NCBI GenBank assembly: GCA_023392755.1
Contig: JAEWNM010000300.1
Coordinates: forward strand, 1 to 5,866
Reading direction: 5' to 3'
Length of the DNA stretch: 5,866 nucleotides
Source: Bacillota bacterium
GTDB taxonomy: Bacteria; Bacillota; Clostridia; Christensenellales; Aristaeellaceae
In this document: positions 1 to 5,812 of the stretch, piece by piece
Layout: the number at the start of each line of letters is the position of its first letter
Numbering within the stretch: position 1 is the stretch's first letter
Position numbers and translations under genes: made by a program
The notes under the pieces: generated by a model
What the model was told of the DNA's origin: nothing
Databases searched by the model: none
The model's input: the letters and a program-made list of their open reading frames with translations, nothing else

Positions 1-2563
1 CCAAAACGGCGGAGTTCAGGCAGCGTCTTGCCAATGGAGCCACGCTGGATGTCTGCTGCCCGAGGCCTTTGCCACCGTCCGGGAAGCCGCCGTCCGCGCG
101 ATCGGTCAGCGCCATTATCGGGTGCAATTGCTGGGCGGCATCGTGTTGCACCAGGGCCGGATTGCGGAAATGAAGACCGGCGAAGGCAAAACGCTGCTGT
201 CCACCCTGCCCGCCTACCTGAACGCCCTCACCGGCAACGGTGTGCACATAGTGACGGTGAATGACTACCTGGCCAAGCGCGACAGCGAATGGATGGGCAA
301 AATCTATCGCTTTCTCGGGCTATCCGTCGGGCTCATCATTCACGATTTGAACAATGACCAGCGCCGGTCCGCCTATGCCTGCGACATCACTTACGGCACC
401 AACAACGAGCTTGGGTTTGATTATCTGCGGGACAACATGGTCATCTTCCAGCGGGACATGGTGCAAAGAGGCCATCCCTTCGCCATTGTGGACGAGGTGG
501 ACTCCATCCTGATTGATGAGGCGCGCACGCCGCTGATCATCTCCGGCCAGGGCGACAAGTCCACCGACATGTATGAGAAGGCCGACCGCTTCGTGGCAAG
601 GCTGCGCAATGAAACGGACTACACCATAGACGAAAAGCAAAAGGCCGTTACCCTCACCGAGGAAGGCACCCGCAAAACCGAGCAGGCTTTCGGTGTGGAC
701 AACCTGTCCGACATGGAGAATACCGAGCTCAACCATCACGTACTCCAGGCACTGAAAGCCCACGTCATGATGAAACGGGACGTGGACTATGTGGTGCAAA
801 ACGGAGAAGTCGTCATCGTAGACGAATTCACCGGCCGGCTCATGGTAGGCCGCCGCTATTCCGACGGGCTGCATCAGGCGATTGAGGCCAAGGAACGGGT
901 GAAGGTGGAGCGGGAGAGCAAGACGCTGGCCACCATCACCTTTCAAAACTATTTCCGCATGTACAAGAAGCTTTCCGGCATGACCGGCACGGCCAAGACG
1001 GAAGAGGCGGAGTTCCAGAGCATCTATAGTCTGGATGTTGTGCAGATACCCACCAACAAGGATATGATCCGCAAGGACCTGAACGACCTGGTTTACAAGT
1101 CGAAAAAAGGCAAGTTCATGGCCGTGGTGGAGGAAATTGTGGCCCGGAACAAAACGGGCCAGCCGGTATTGGTAGGCACCGTTTCGGTGGAAACCAGCGA
1201 AATGCTCAGCCGTATGCTGGAGCTTAGGGGTATACAGCACGAAGTGCTCAATGCCAAGCACCATCAAAAAGAAGCCGAAGTCGTCGCCCAGGCCGGCCAT
1301 TTTGCCGCAGTCACCATCGCCACCAACATGGCGGGCCGCGGCACCGACATATTGCTGGGCGGCAATCCCGACTTTTTGGCCCGCAGGCATATGCGCCAGG
1401 AGGAAGTTCCCCCGGAGCTGATTGAAGAGGCCACCGGCCATAACGAGAACGTGCCCCAGGAGGTGCTGGACGCCAGGGCACGGTACAACGAGCTGTTCCA
1501 GAATTTCAAAAAGACAACCGACACAGAGCATGACCGTGTGGTTCAGGTGGGCGGCCTGCACATCATAGGCACCGAGCGCCACGAAAGCCGCCGCATCGAC
1601 AACCAGCTGCGCGGCCGCGCCGGCCGTCAGGGCGACCCCGGCTCCACCCAGTTCTTCATCTCCCTGGAAGACGACGTGATGCGCCTGTTTGGTTCCGAGC
1701 GCATTGCGCCCCTGGTGGAACGGCTGGGCATGAACGATGAACAGCCCATGGAAGCGGGGCTTTTAACCAAACAAATCGAAAGCGCTCAAAAACGCATTGA
1801 AGGCCGGAACTTTGACATACGCCGCCACGTGCTGCAGTTTGACGATGTCATGAACCAGCAGCGGGAAATCATCTACGGCCAGCGGCGCGAGGTGCTTAAG
1901 GGCGCCAACATGCGGGACTATATTCAAAAGCTGGTCCATGACCTCATTCAGTCGGTGGTGGCCCGCCATTGCGCCGGGGATAGCGCCATAGATTGGGATT
2001 TGGACAGCGTGGCCGAATACCTGGAAAAGCTGTGCCTGAAGAAGGGTACAATAGCGGCCCGCCGCCAGGAGATAGAGGACTGGGAAGCGGAGGAGTTCCT
2101 CACCTTCTTAAAAGATCAGGCCGAGGCCTTCTATGCCGAGCGGGAAGCCGCCCTTTTGGAAATGGGCATTGACATGCGGGAGTTCGAACGGGTGGTGCTG
2201 CTGTCCGCCGTGGATGCAAGGTGGATGGACCACATCGACGCCATGGACCATTTACGGGACGGCATCGGCCTTCGCGCCTATGGCCAGCGGGACCCGGTGA
2301 CGGAGTACAAGCTGGAAAGCTTTGATATGTTTGAGGAAATGGTGCGCCTGATACGGGAGGACACCATTACCAGGCTGTACCAAGCCAAGGTGCAAAGGGC
2401 CCCGGAACGCCGTGCCGTAGCCACCCCCACCCAGCAAACCGGCGGCGACGCCAATGCGCTGCAGTCAAGAACCATGCCCGACGGCGGCAAGATCAGCCGC
2501 AATGCCCTTTGCCCCTGCGGCAGCGGGAAAAAATACAAGCATTGCCACGGTAAGGACGAGTAG
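1..2563 (+). CDS. secA: SecA, preprotein translocase ATPase (5' end outside window, one apparent frameshift)
   Basis: SecA is the cytosolic/membrane-peripheral motor that drives unfolded secretory proteins through SecYEG by ATP hydrolysis. Numbering from the GTG at 122 (internal, not a start), the sequence shows Walker A TGEGKT at 19-24, the DEVD Walker B box at 124-127 followed by the family hallmark IDEARTPLIISGQ, helicase motif V TNMAGRGTD at 401-409, and motif VI QLRGRAGRQGD at 495-505. The helical scaffold/wing region follows (for example FDDVMNQQREIIY). The C-terminal zinc-binding tail CPC-x8-CH at 797-809 also binds SecB or ribosome in characterised SecAs. Between motif V and GGLHIIGTERHESRR there are about 55 residues more than in Bacillus subtilis SecA; this insertion is common in other SecAs. 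Upstream, the family sequence reads KTAEFRQRLANGATLD in frame 3 (3-50), then LLPEAFATVREAAVRAIG in frame 2 (from 53), so one base seems missing at about 51-52. About 43 N-terminal codons lie before the window, judged against B. subtilis SecA. The stop is TAG. Confidence 0.97.
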   Translation, partial: QNGGVQAASCQWSHAGCLLPEAFATVREAAVRAIGQRHYRVQLLGGIVLHQGRIAEMKTGEGKTLLSTLPAYLNALTGNGVHIVTVNDYLAKRDSEWMGKIYRFLGLSVGLIIHDLNNDQRRSAYACDITYGTNNELGFDYLRDNMVIFQRDMVQRGHPFAIVDEVDSILIDEARTPLIISGQGDKSTDMYEKADRFVARLRNETDYTIDEKQKAVTLTEEGTRKTEQAFGVDNLSDMENTELNHHVLQALKAHVMMKRDVDYVVQNGEVVIVDEFTGRLMVGRRYSDGLHQAIEAKERVKVERESKTLATITFQNYFRMYKKLSGMTGTAKTEEAEFQSIYSLDVVQIPTNKDMIRKDLNDLVYKSKKGKFMAVVEEIVARNKTGQPVLVGTVSVETSEMLSRMLELRGIQHEVLNAKHHQKEAEVVAQAGHFAAVTIATNMAGRGTDILLGGNPDFLARRHMRQEEVPPELIEEATGHNENVPQEVLDARARYNELFQNFKKTTDTEHDRVVQVGGLHIIGTERHESRRIDNQLRGRAGRQGDPGSTQFFISLEDDVMRLFGSERIAPLVERLGMNDEQPMEAGLLTKQIESAQKRIEGRNFDIRRHVLQFDDVMNQQREIIYGQRREVLKGANMRDYIQKLVHDLIQSVVARHCAGDSAIDWDLDSVAEYLEKLCLKKGTIAARRQEIEDWEAEEFLTFLKDQAEAFYAEREAALLEMGIDMREFERVVLLSAVDARWMDHIDAMDHLRDGIGLRAYGQRDPVTEYKLESFDMFEEMVRLIREDTITRLYQAKVQRAPERRAVATPTQQTGGDANALQSRTMPDGGKISRNALCPCGSGKKYKHCHGKDE
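48..55 (+). other. secA: Apparent 1-bp deletion frameshift within secA
   Basis: Frame 3 carries SecA sequence up to the GAT codon at 48-50, and frame 2 carries it from the CTG at 53-55. Only two bases (GT, 51-52) lie between, where homologues have one whole codon (an Asp in B. subtilis, ...TTDDLL...). Read without correction, frame 3 stops at the TGA at 171-173. No slippery heptamer is present, so programmed -1 shifting is unlikely. Because the lesion is about 50 bases from the window edge and the rest of the gene is intact and conserved, a sequencing or contig-end error is the likeliest explanation. A true null allele of essential secA would be surprising. Confidence 0.85.
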
Positions 2564-2599
2564 CGCAAACGGAATCGCCGATGGGCAAAAGTGCAAAAT

Positions 2600-2626
2600 C
2601 AAAAAAATGACACCGTCATTTTTTTG
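2600..2626. terminator. Perfect A/T-rich hairpin between secA and prfB, possible bidirectional terminator
   Basis: Arms CAAAAAAATGAC (2600-2611) and GTCATTTTTTTG (2615-2626) are perfect 12-bp inverted repeats around the 3-nt loop ACC. Read on either strand, a short TGAC/GTCA stem is followed by seven T's, the shape of a weak symmetric intrinsic terminator. The GC part of the stem is only about 4 bp, so it may be leaky and let secA transcripts run into prfB, or act as an RNA 3'-end or processing element. It lies 37 bases after the secA stop and 20 bases before the prfB start codon. Confidence 0.55.
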
Positions 2627-2646
2627 AACATAAAGGATGTGATGGC

Positions 2647-3745
2647 ATGATCGAGTTGGATCAATTCCGGCAGGACCTGATTCGTATACGGGAAAGCATT
2701 ATGCAGGCAGGTGATGCACTTTAACATCGCCCGCATGAAGGAAGAGGTTCTGGAACTGGAAGAAGAAATGAACGCTCCCGAATTTTGGAACAATCTGGAG
2801 CGCTCCACAAAAGTGAATCAGCGCATCAGTGCGCTTAAAAGCAAGCTGACCCACTACGGAAAGCTGCACAGCCAGGCCGACGACATCGAAGTGATGATGG
2901 AGCTGGCTTTGGAAGGGAACGATGAGGACCTGGTTACGGAAGCCGGCCAGGCCATTGATGCCCTCCGCAAGGAAACCGACGCGCTGGAGCTGGAAACGCT
3001 GATGCGGGGCGAATACGATACCTGCAACGCCATCCTGTCCCTGCACGCCGGAGCGGGCGGGACCGAAGCCCAGGACTGGACGCAGATGCTATACCGCATG
3101 TACCTGCGCTACTGCGAAAATATGGGCTTCAAGGTCAAGCTGCTGGATCTTTTGGACGGCGACGAGGCGGGCATCAAATCCGTCACCTTTGAGGTGGAGG
3201 GCGACAATGCCTACGGTTTTTTGCGGGGTGAAAAGGGCGTGCACCGGCTGGTCCGCATCAGCCCCTTTGACTCAAACGCCAGACGGCATACCTCCTTTTC
3301 CTCGCTGGATGTGGCACCTGTGCTGGAGGATGAAGCCGCCTTCGCCATCAATATGGAGGAAGTGCGCATTGATACCTACAGAGCCAGCGGCGCCGGCGGC
3401 CAGCACGTAAACCGCACCGACTCCGCCGTGCGCATGACGCATATCCCCACCAATACCGTCGTGCAGTGCCAGATCGAGCGCAGCCAGGTGCAAAACAAGG
3501 AAATGTGTTTGAAGATGCTGCGCAGCAAGCTGTTGGAACTCCGCGAGCGGGAGAAGGAAGAAAAGATGGCGGATATCAAGGGCGAGATGAAAAAGATCGA
3601 ATGGGGCAGCCAAATCCGCAGCTATGTATTCCAGCCCTATACCATGGTCAAGGACCACCGCACCAATTTTGAATCAGGCAACGTGGACGACGTGATGAAT
3701 GGCAACCTCTCGGGCTTTGTCACCGCGTATTTGAAAATGCAGTAA
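2647..3745 (+). CDS. prfB: Peptide chain release factor 2 (RF2), made by +1 programmed frameshift
   Basis: RF2 recognises UGA and UAA in the ribosomal A site and triggers peptidyl-tRNA hydrolysis. Frame 0 starts at ATG 2647, with an SD-like AAAGGATGTG at 2632-2641, and reads 25 codons to ...GDAL. It then meets TAA at 2722-2724. Skipping T2722 joins L25 to AAC (2723) and the long downstream frame. The joined product is 365 aa, the same length as E. coli RF2, with the shift after codon 25 as in E. coli. The N-terminal helical domain contains EMNAPEFWNN. The stop-codon anticodon tripeptide SPF is at 205-207 and the catalytic GGQ at 250-252 (ASGAGGQHVN), the same numbers as E. coli RF2. Residue 246 is Ala, not the Thr of E. 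coli K-12. The SPF motif excludes RF1, which carries PxT. The gene follows secA and is closed by a strong terminator. Alternative starts GTG 2711 or ATG 2714 in the downstream frame would make 343-344 aa proteins lacking the N-terminal helix. Confidence 0.96.
2705..2725 (+). promoter_or_regulatory. prfB: prfB +1 programmed frameshift site (CTT TAA C variant)
   Basis: The slippery Leu codon CTT is at 2719-2721, the in-frame stop TAA at 2722-2724 and C at 2725. The family consensus is CUU UGA C. In the known mechanism, low RF2 leaves the stop unread, the CUU-bound Leu-tRNA slips +1 onto UUU, and translation continues, giving autoregulation. Upstream there is an anti-SD-complementary AGGTGA (2709-2714) and a further AGG (2705-2707). 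The E. coli stimulator AGGGGG ends 3 nt before CUU. Here the GG of AGGTGA ends 7 nt before it, so the stimulator is about 4 nt farther away. Identification rests on the exact position (codon 25/26) and the continuous RF2 homology on both sides. Confidence 0.88.
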
Positions 3746-3794
3746 GGGACGCCAGGGGAGGCTTGAATAAGAAAGCCTCCCCTGAGCCCTTTTT
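3745..3794 (+). terminator. Strong rho-independent terminator after prfB
   Basis: A 12-bp perfect stem is formed by CAGGGGAGGCTT (3753-3764) and AAGCCTCCCCTG (3773-3784), with an 8-nt loop. It can be extended at its base by AGGG (3745-3748) pairing with CCCT (3787-3790) across a small internal loop. A T-run, TTTTTGTTT, begins at 3790. It starts at the last base of the prfB stop codon and should end the prfB transcript before the next gene. Confidence 0.9.
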
Positions 3795-3796
3795 GT

Positions 3797-3827
3797 TTGA
3801 CGGGCCCATTTGAAACCGGCTCAAAAT
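3797..3827 (+). promoter_or_regulatory. Weak candidate promoter for the membrane protein/tsaD pair
   Basis: TTGACG (3797-3802) matches the -35 consensus at 5 of 6 bases. The best -10 near it, CAAAAT (3822-3827), matches 4 of 6 with a long 19-bp spacer. It lies between the prfB terminator and the next gene, where a promoter is expected, but the match is poor and the -35 abuts the terminator T-run. Confidence 0.25.
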
Positions 3828-3844
3828 CAGAATTGGATGACGAT

Positions 3845-4534
3845 ATGAAGAAGATTGCAAAGGCCGCGGGGTGCACGTTCATCTCCCTGATTCTTCTCCT
3901 GGGCCTTTTATGCGGGGCCATCCTCGCCGTGGCTGGAAACGCAGGCTATATGAACGCCATGTTTACCCGCCATGCCGATCCCAATATCACCGGCGTGGCC
4001 GTTTGGGAATATCCTGCCCTGGCAGAAAAGATCACGGACTACCTTGCCGGCCGTGCCGATACTTTTCAAACCACGCTGTCCGTCCATGGGCAAACGCGGG
4101 ACGCCTTTTCCCAAAAGGAGCTTCTTCACATGCAGGATGTGAAGAACCTTTTTTCACTTTGCCGCTCCGTATTGCTGTTTTGCACATGGATAATTGCCGC
4201 CTGCCTCGCGCTGTCGCTGTTTGCGTATCGCACCATGCTCGCCTCGCTTGGCCGGGGCTATATCCGCGTCAGCCTGTTTGTTGCCGCGCTGGGGGGCGCC
4301 CTGGCCGTGTGGGCGGCATTGGATTTTCACAGCCTGTTCACCTTGTTTCACCGCCTGTTCTTCACCAACGATCTATGGCTTTTGAACCCAAAGCAGGACT
4401 TGCTGCTGCAATTGATGCCCACCTCGTTTTTTGTGGCATATGCGGCCCGCATTGGGCTGTTGGTGCTTATCGGCGCGGCGATTTTCAACCTGGCGGCCAT
4501 CCTGTACCTGAAAAGAAGGAAACGACAAGCATGA
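3845..4534 (+). CDS. Lit/DUF1461 (TIGR01906-type) integral membrane protein, putative lipoprotein intramolecular transacylase
   Basis: The product is a 229-aa protein with four predicted membrane helices: about 10-30, 105-127, 140-160 and 198-222. A long extracytoplasmic segment lies between helices 1 and 2, and the tail is basic (KRRKR). The signature block FHRLFFTNDLWLL...LMPTSFF (168-196) and the KELLHMQDV segment (91-99) are typical of the DUF1461/TIGR01906 family as I recall it. This family includes Lit, which moves an acyl chain within the lipoprotein N-terminal cysteine from glycerol to the amino group, giving lyso-form lipoproteins. Two histidines described as essential in Lit appear to correspond to H95 and H169; their spacing of 74 is close to that recalled for Bacillus Lit. 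Family membership is well supported. The Lit activity is inference, since many clostridial members are uncharacterised. ATG 3845 is preferred (GGA at 3835-3837) over TTG 3797, which lies in the terminator T-run. The gene ends in a 4-bp ATGA overlap with tsaD. Confidence 0.8.
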   Translation: MKKIAKAAGCTFISLILLLGLLCGAILAVAGNAGYMNAMFTRHADPNITGVAVWEYPALAEKITDYLAGRADTFQTTLSVHGQTRDAFSQKELLHMQDVKNLFSLCRSVLLFCTWIIAACLALSLFAYRTMLASLGRGYIRVSLFVAALGGALAVWAALDFHSLFTLFHRLFFTNDLWLLNPKQDLLLQLMPTSFFVAYAARIGLLVLIGAAIFNLAAILYLKRRKRQA

Positions 4535-5589
4535 CCTATGAAGCAGCATGCCGTGAAAAGGCAGGCCTTTTGAAAGCCAAAGAAACGGTGCGCATCCTGG
4601 CGCTGGAAACCTCCTGCGACGAGACGGCGGCGGCCATCGTCGAAAACGGGCGCACCATAGTAAGCAATGTGGTATTTTCCCAAATCGACCTGCACGCGTT
4701 ATACGGCGGCGTTGTGCCTGAAATCGCCAGCCGCGCCCATGTGGAAGCGTGCGACCGGGTGATTGACCAGGCGCTTGCGCAAGCCGGTATGACGCTATCC
4801 GCAATAGACGCCCTGGCGGTGACCTGCGGCCCTGGCCTGGTTGGCGCGCTGCTGACAGGCGTAAGCTGCATGAAAGGCCTGGCCTATGCTAAAAGCCTGC
4901 CCCTGATTCCCGTAAATCACATAGAGGGCCATGTCAGCGCCAATTACCTTTCCCACCCAAATTTGACGCCGCCCTTTCTTTGCCTGGTGGTCAGCGGCGG
5001 CCACAGCCATTTAATTCAGGTAAAGGGCTACGGCGAGTATCATCTGCTGGGTCAGACCCAGGACGATGCCGCCGGGGAAGCCTTTGACAAGGCGGCAAGG
5101 GTGCTTGATTTGCCATACCCCGGCGGCCCGCGGCTGGACGCGCTGGCGGAAGACGGCGATCCAACCGCCTTTCCCCTGCCCCGGCCCCGCCCCGAAGGAC
5201 GGTATGACTACAGCTTTTCGGGCCTCAAAACTGCCTTCATCAACGAAGCCCACAAGCTCACCCAGCAGGGCAAGCCCCTTAAAAAGGCCGATATGGCTGC
5301 CGCATTCCGTATGGCGGTGGTCTCCTCCTTATGCGAAAAGGCACTGCTGGCGGCAAAGGAAACAAAGGCGCCGGCTCTGGCGCTGGCGGGAGGCGTCTCA
5401 GCCAACAGCCTCCTCCGGCGCATGATGCAGGAGCAGTGCGACAGCGCCGGTATCCCCCTGTACATGCCCAGGCTCTCCCTGTGCACCGATAACGCGGCCA
5501 TGATCGCCGCCGCGGCCTATTACCGCTTGATGCGGGGAGAAATCGCCGGCCTTTCGCTGAACGCGCAGCCCGCGCTGCGCCTGGTATAG
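4531..5589 (+). CDS. tsaD: tRNA N6-adenosine threonylcarbamoyltransferase TsaD
   Basis: TsaD, with TsaB and TsaE, transfers threonylcarbamoyl from threonylcarbamoyl-AMP to A37 of ANN-decoding tRNAs, forming t6A, in the cytoplasm. The 352-aa product shows the ASKHA-fold start RILALETSCDETAAAIV (21-37), the metal-binding HIEGH at 130-134, the nucleotide loop SGGHS at 155-159, GEAFDKAARVLDLPYPGG, YDYSFSGLKTA, GGVSAN at 287-292, and the C-terminal metal ligand D320 in CTDNAAMIAAAAYY. ATG 4531 overlaps the stop of the preceding gene (ATGA) and has AAGGA at 4516-4520, 10 nt upstream, implying translational coupling. About 20 residues precede the usual TsaD start, an extension I recall from other clostridial TsaDs. 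The open frame continues upstream of 4531 inside the membrane-protein gene, but that part has no TsaD character. The stop is TAG. No tsaB or tsaE is in the window. Confidence 0.96.
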   Translation: MTYEAACREKAGLLKAKETVRILALETSCDETAAAIVENGRTIVSNVVFSQIDLHALYGGVVPEIASRAHVEACDRVIDQALAQAGMTLSAIDALAVTCGPGLVGALLTGVSCMKGLAYAKSLPLIPVNHIEGHVSANYLSHPNLTPPFLCLVVSGGHSHLIQVKGYGEYHLLGQTQDDAAGEAFDKAARVLDLPYPGGPRLDALAEDGDPTAFPLPRPRPEGRYDYSFSGLKTAFINEAHKLTQQGKPLKKADMAAAFRMAVVSSLCEKALLAAKETKAPALALAGGVSANSLLRRMMQEQCDSAGIPLYMPRLSLCTDNAAMIAAAAYYRLMRGEIAGLSLNAQPALRLV

Positions 5590-5592
5590 GGC

Positions 5593-5684
5593 GCTGTCCC
5601 AAGCGAATCTGCAACTGCGGCATATTGTGCTTGTTATCAAGCTGATTGCACTGTATGCCGCAGCGTAAGTGAATTGGAGACAGC
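5593..5684. repeat. Long imperfect palindrome downstream of tsaD, followed by a T-run
   Basis: Outer arms GCTGTCCCAA (5593-5602) and TTGGAGACAGC (5674-5684) pair over 10 bp with one bulged A. A 10-bp perfect inner stem is formed by CTGCGGCATA (5615-5624) and TATGCCGCAG (5654-5663). A small apical hairpin GCTTG-TTAT-CAAGC occupies 5629-5642. The whole can fold as one cruciform or RNA of about 92 nt and is directly followed by TTCTTTTTTTT (5685-5695). It may be a large terminator for tsaD or a small non-autonomous element (MITE/REP-like) whose arms resemble terminal inverted repeats. The sequence alone does not decide between them. Confidence 0.65.
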
Positions 5685-5695
5685 TTCTTTTTTTT

Positions 5696-5720
5696 CTGCC
5701 ACTTTGCGGCAGTTTTTTTT
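5696..5720 (+). terminator. Compact rho-independent terminator downstream of tsaD
   Basis: CTGCC (5696-5700) and GGCAG (5708-5712) form a 5-bp GC-rich stem with a 7-nt loop, followed by eight T's (5713-5720). It points in the + direction and insulates the tsaD transcript from the strong promoter that begins 20 bases later. Confidence 0.85.
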
Positions 5721-5728
5721 GAGAAAAT

Positions 5729-5746
5729 TGTAAAGCATGCTTGACA
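5729..5746. promoter_or_regulatory. Palindromic operator 1 overlapping the -35 box
   Basis: TGTAAAGC-AT-GCTTGACA is an 18-bp palindrome with 8-bp half-sites and one mismatch. Its right end is the -35 hexamer TTGACA, and that requirement explains the mismatch. It is a near copy of the site at 5774-5791; with flanking bases the two share ATTGTAAAGCA-GCTT-ACAT. A repressor bound here would block RNA polymerase. The likely binder is the helix-turn-helix protein encoded immediately downstream, which is an inference. Confidence 0.75.
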
Positions 5747-5769
5747 TTTTGCAATCACGACAGTATAAT
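5741..5769 (+). promoter_or_regulatory. Perfect-consensus sigma-A/sigma-70 promoter
   Basis: TTGACA (5741-5746), a 17-bp spacer and TATAAT (5764-5769) form an exact consensus promoter. The expected transcription start is near 5776, giving a leader of about 37 nt before the ATG at 5813. Such a strong promoter fits a repressible unit, held down by the operators that flank it. Confidence 0.92.
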
Positions 5770-5773
5770 TGAT

Positions 5774-5791
5774 TGTAAAGCACGCTTTACA
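5774..5791. promoter_or_regulatory. Palindromic operator 2 at the transcription start
   Basis: TGTAAAGC-AC-GCTTTACA has perfect 8-bp inverted half-sites around a 2-bp centre. It covers the predicted transcription start just after the -10 box. Its centre is 45 bp from that of operator 1, so the pair brackets the core promoter. This geometry is typical of autorepression by a dimeric Xre/Cro-type regulator. Confidence 0.8.
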
Positions 5792-5812
5792 TACTTGAAG
5801 GGAGAGGAAGAT

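Noticed and set aside
122..124. GTG as the start codon of secA
   Set aside because: SecA homology continues upstream in the same frame to 53 and then in frame 3 to base 3. This GTG is an internal Val before QLLGG, not a start.
28..264. Short open frame at the left edge (frame 1)
   Set aside because: It overlaps secA in a wrong frame. The SecA signal is in frame 3 before 50 and frame 2 after 53.
320..1582. Long antisense open frame (about 420 codons) opposite secA
   Set aside because: It lies wholly inside the conserved secA coding region. Its product is rich in His/Leu/Val with no recognisable domain, as expected for a mirror frame of a GC-rich gene, and no ribosome binding site supports it.
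2711..2716. GTG/ATG as the true start of prfB without frameshifting
   Set aside because: The 25-codon leader has its own ATG and SD, and the shift falls at exactly codon 25/26. The joined 365-aa length and the SPF/GGQ numbering match E. coli RF2. Internal initiation cannot be fully excluded and is noted in the findings.
3797..3844. TTG at 3797 as start of the membrane protein
   Set aside because: It would put the start codon in the T-run of the prfB terminator and add a polar leader, whereas ATG 3845 directly gives the expected MKK plus hydrophobic first helix.
3871..4530. Upstream extension of the tsaD open frame to an ATG at 3871
   Set aside because: The extension is a shadow of the membrane-protein gene in another frame. 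It is rich in Arg/Cys/Pro/His and has no TsaD similarity, while the coupled start at 4531 has a good SD.
5279..5758. Antisense open frames spanning the tsaD 3' end and the downstream palindrome
   Set aside because: They read through terminator hairpins and conserved tsaD sequence, with no domain signal. They are low-information frames.
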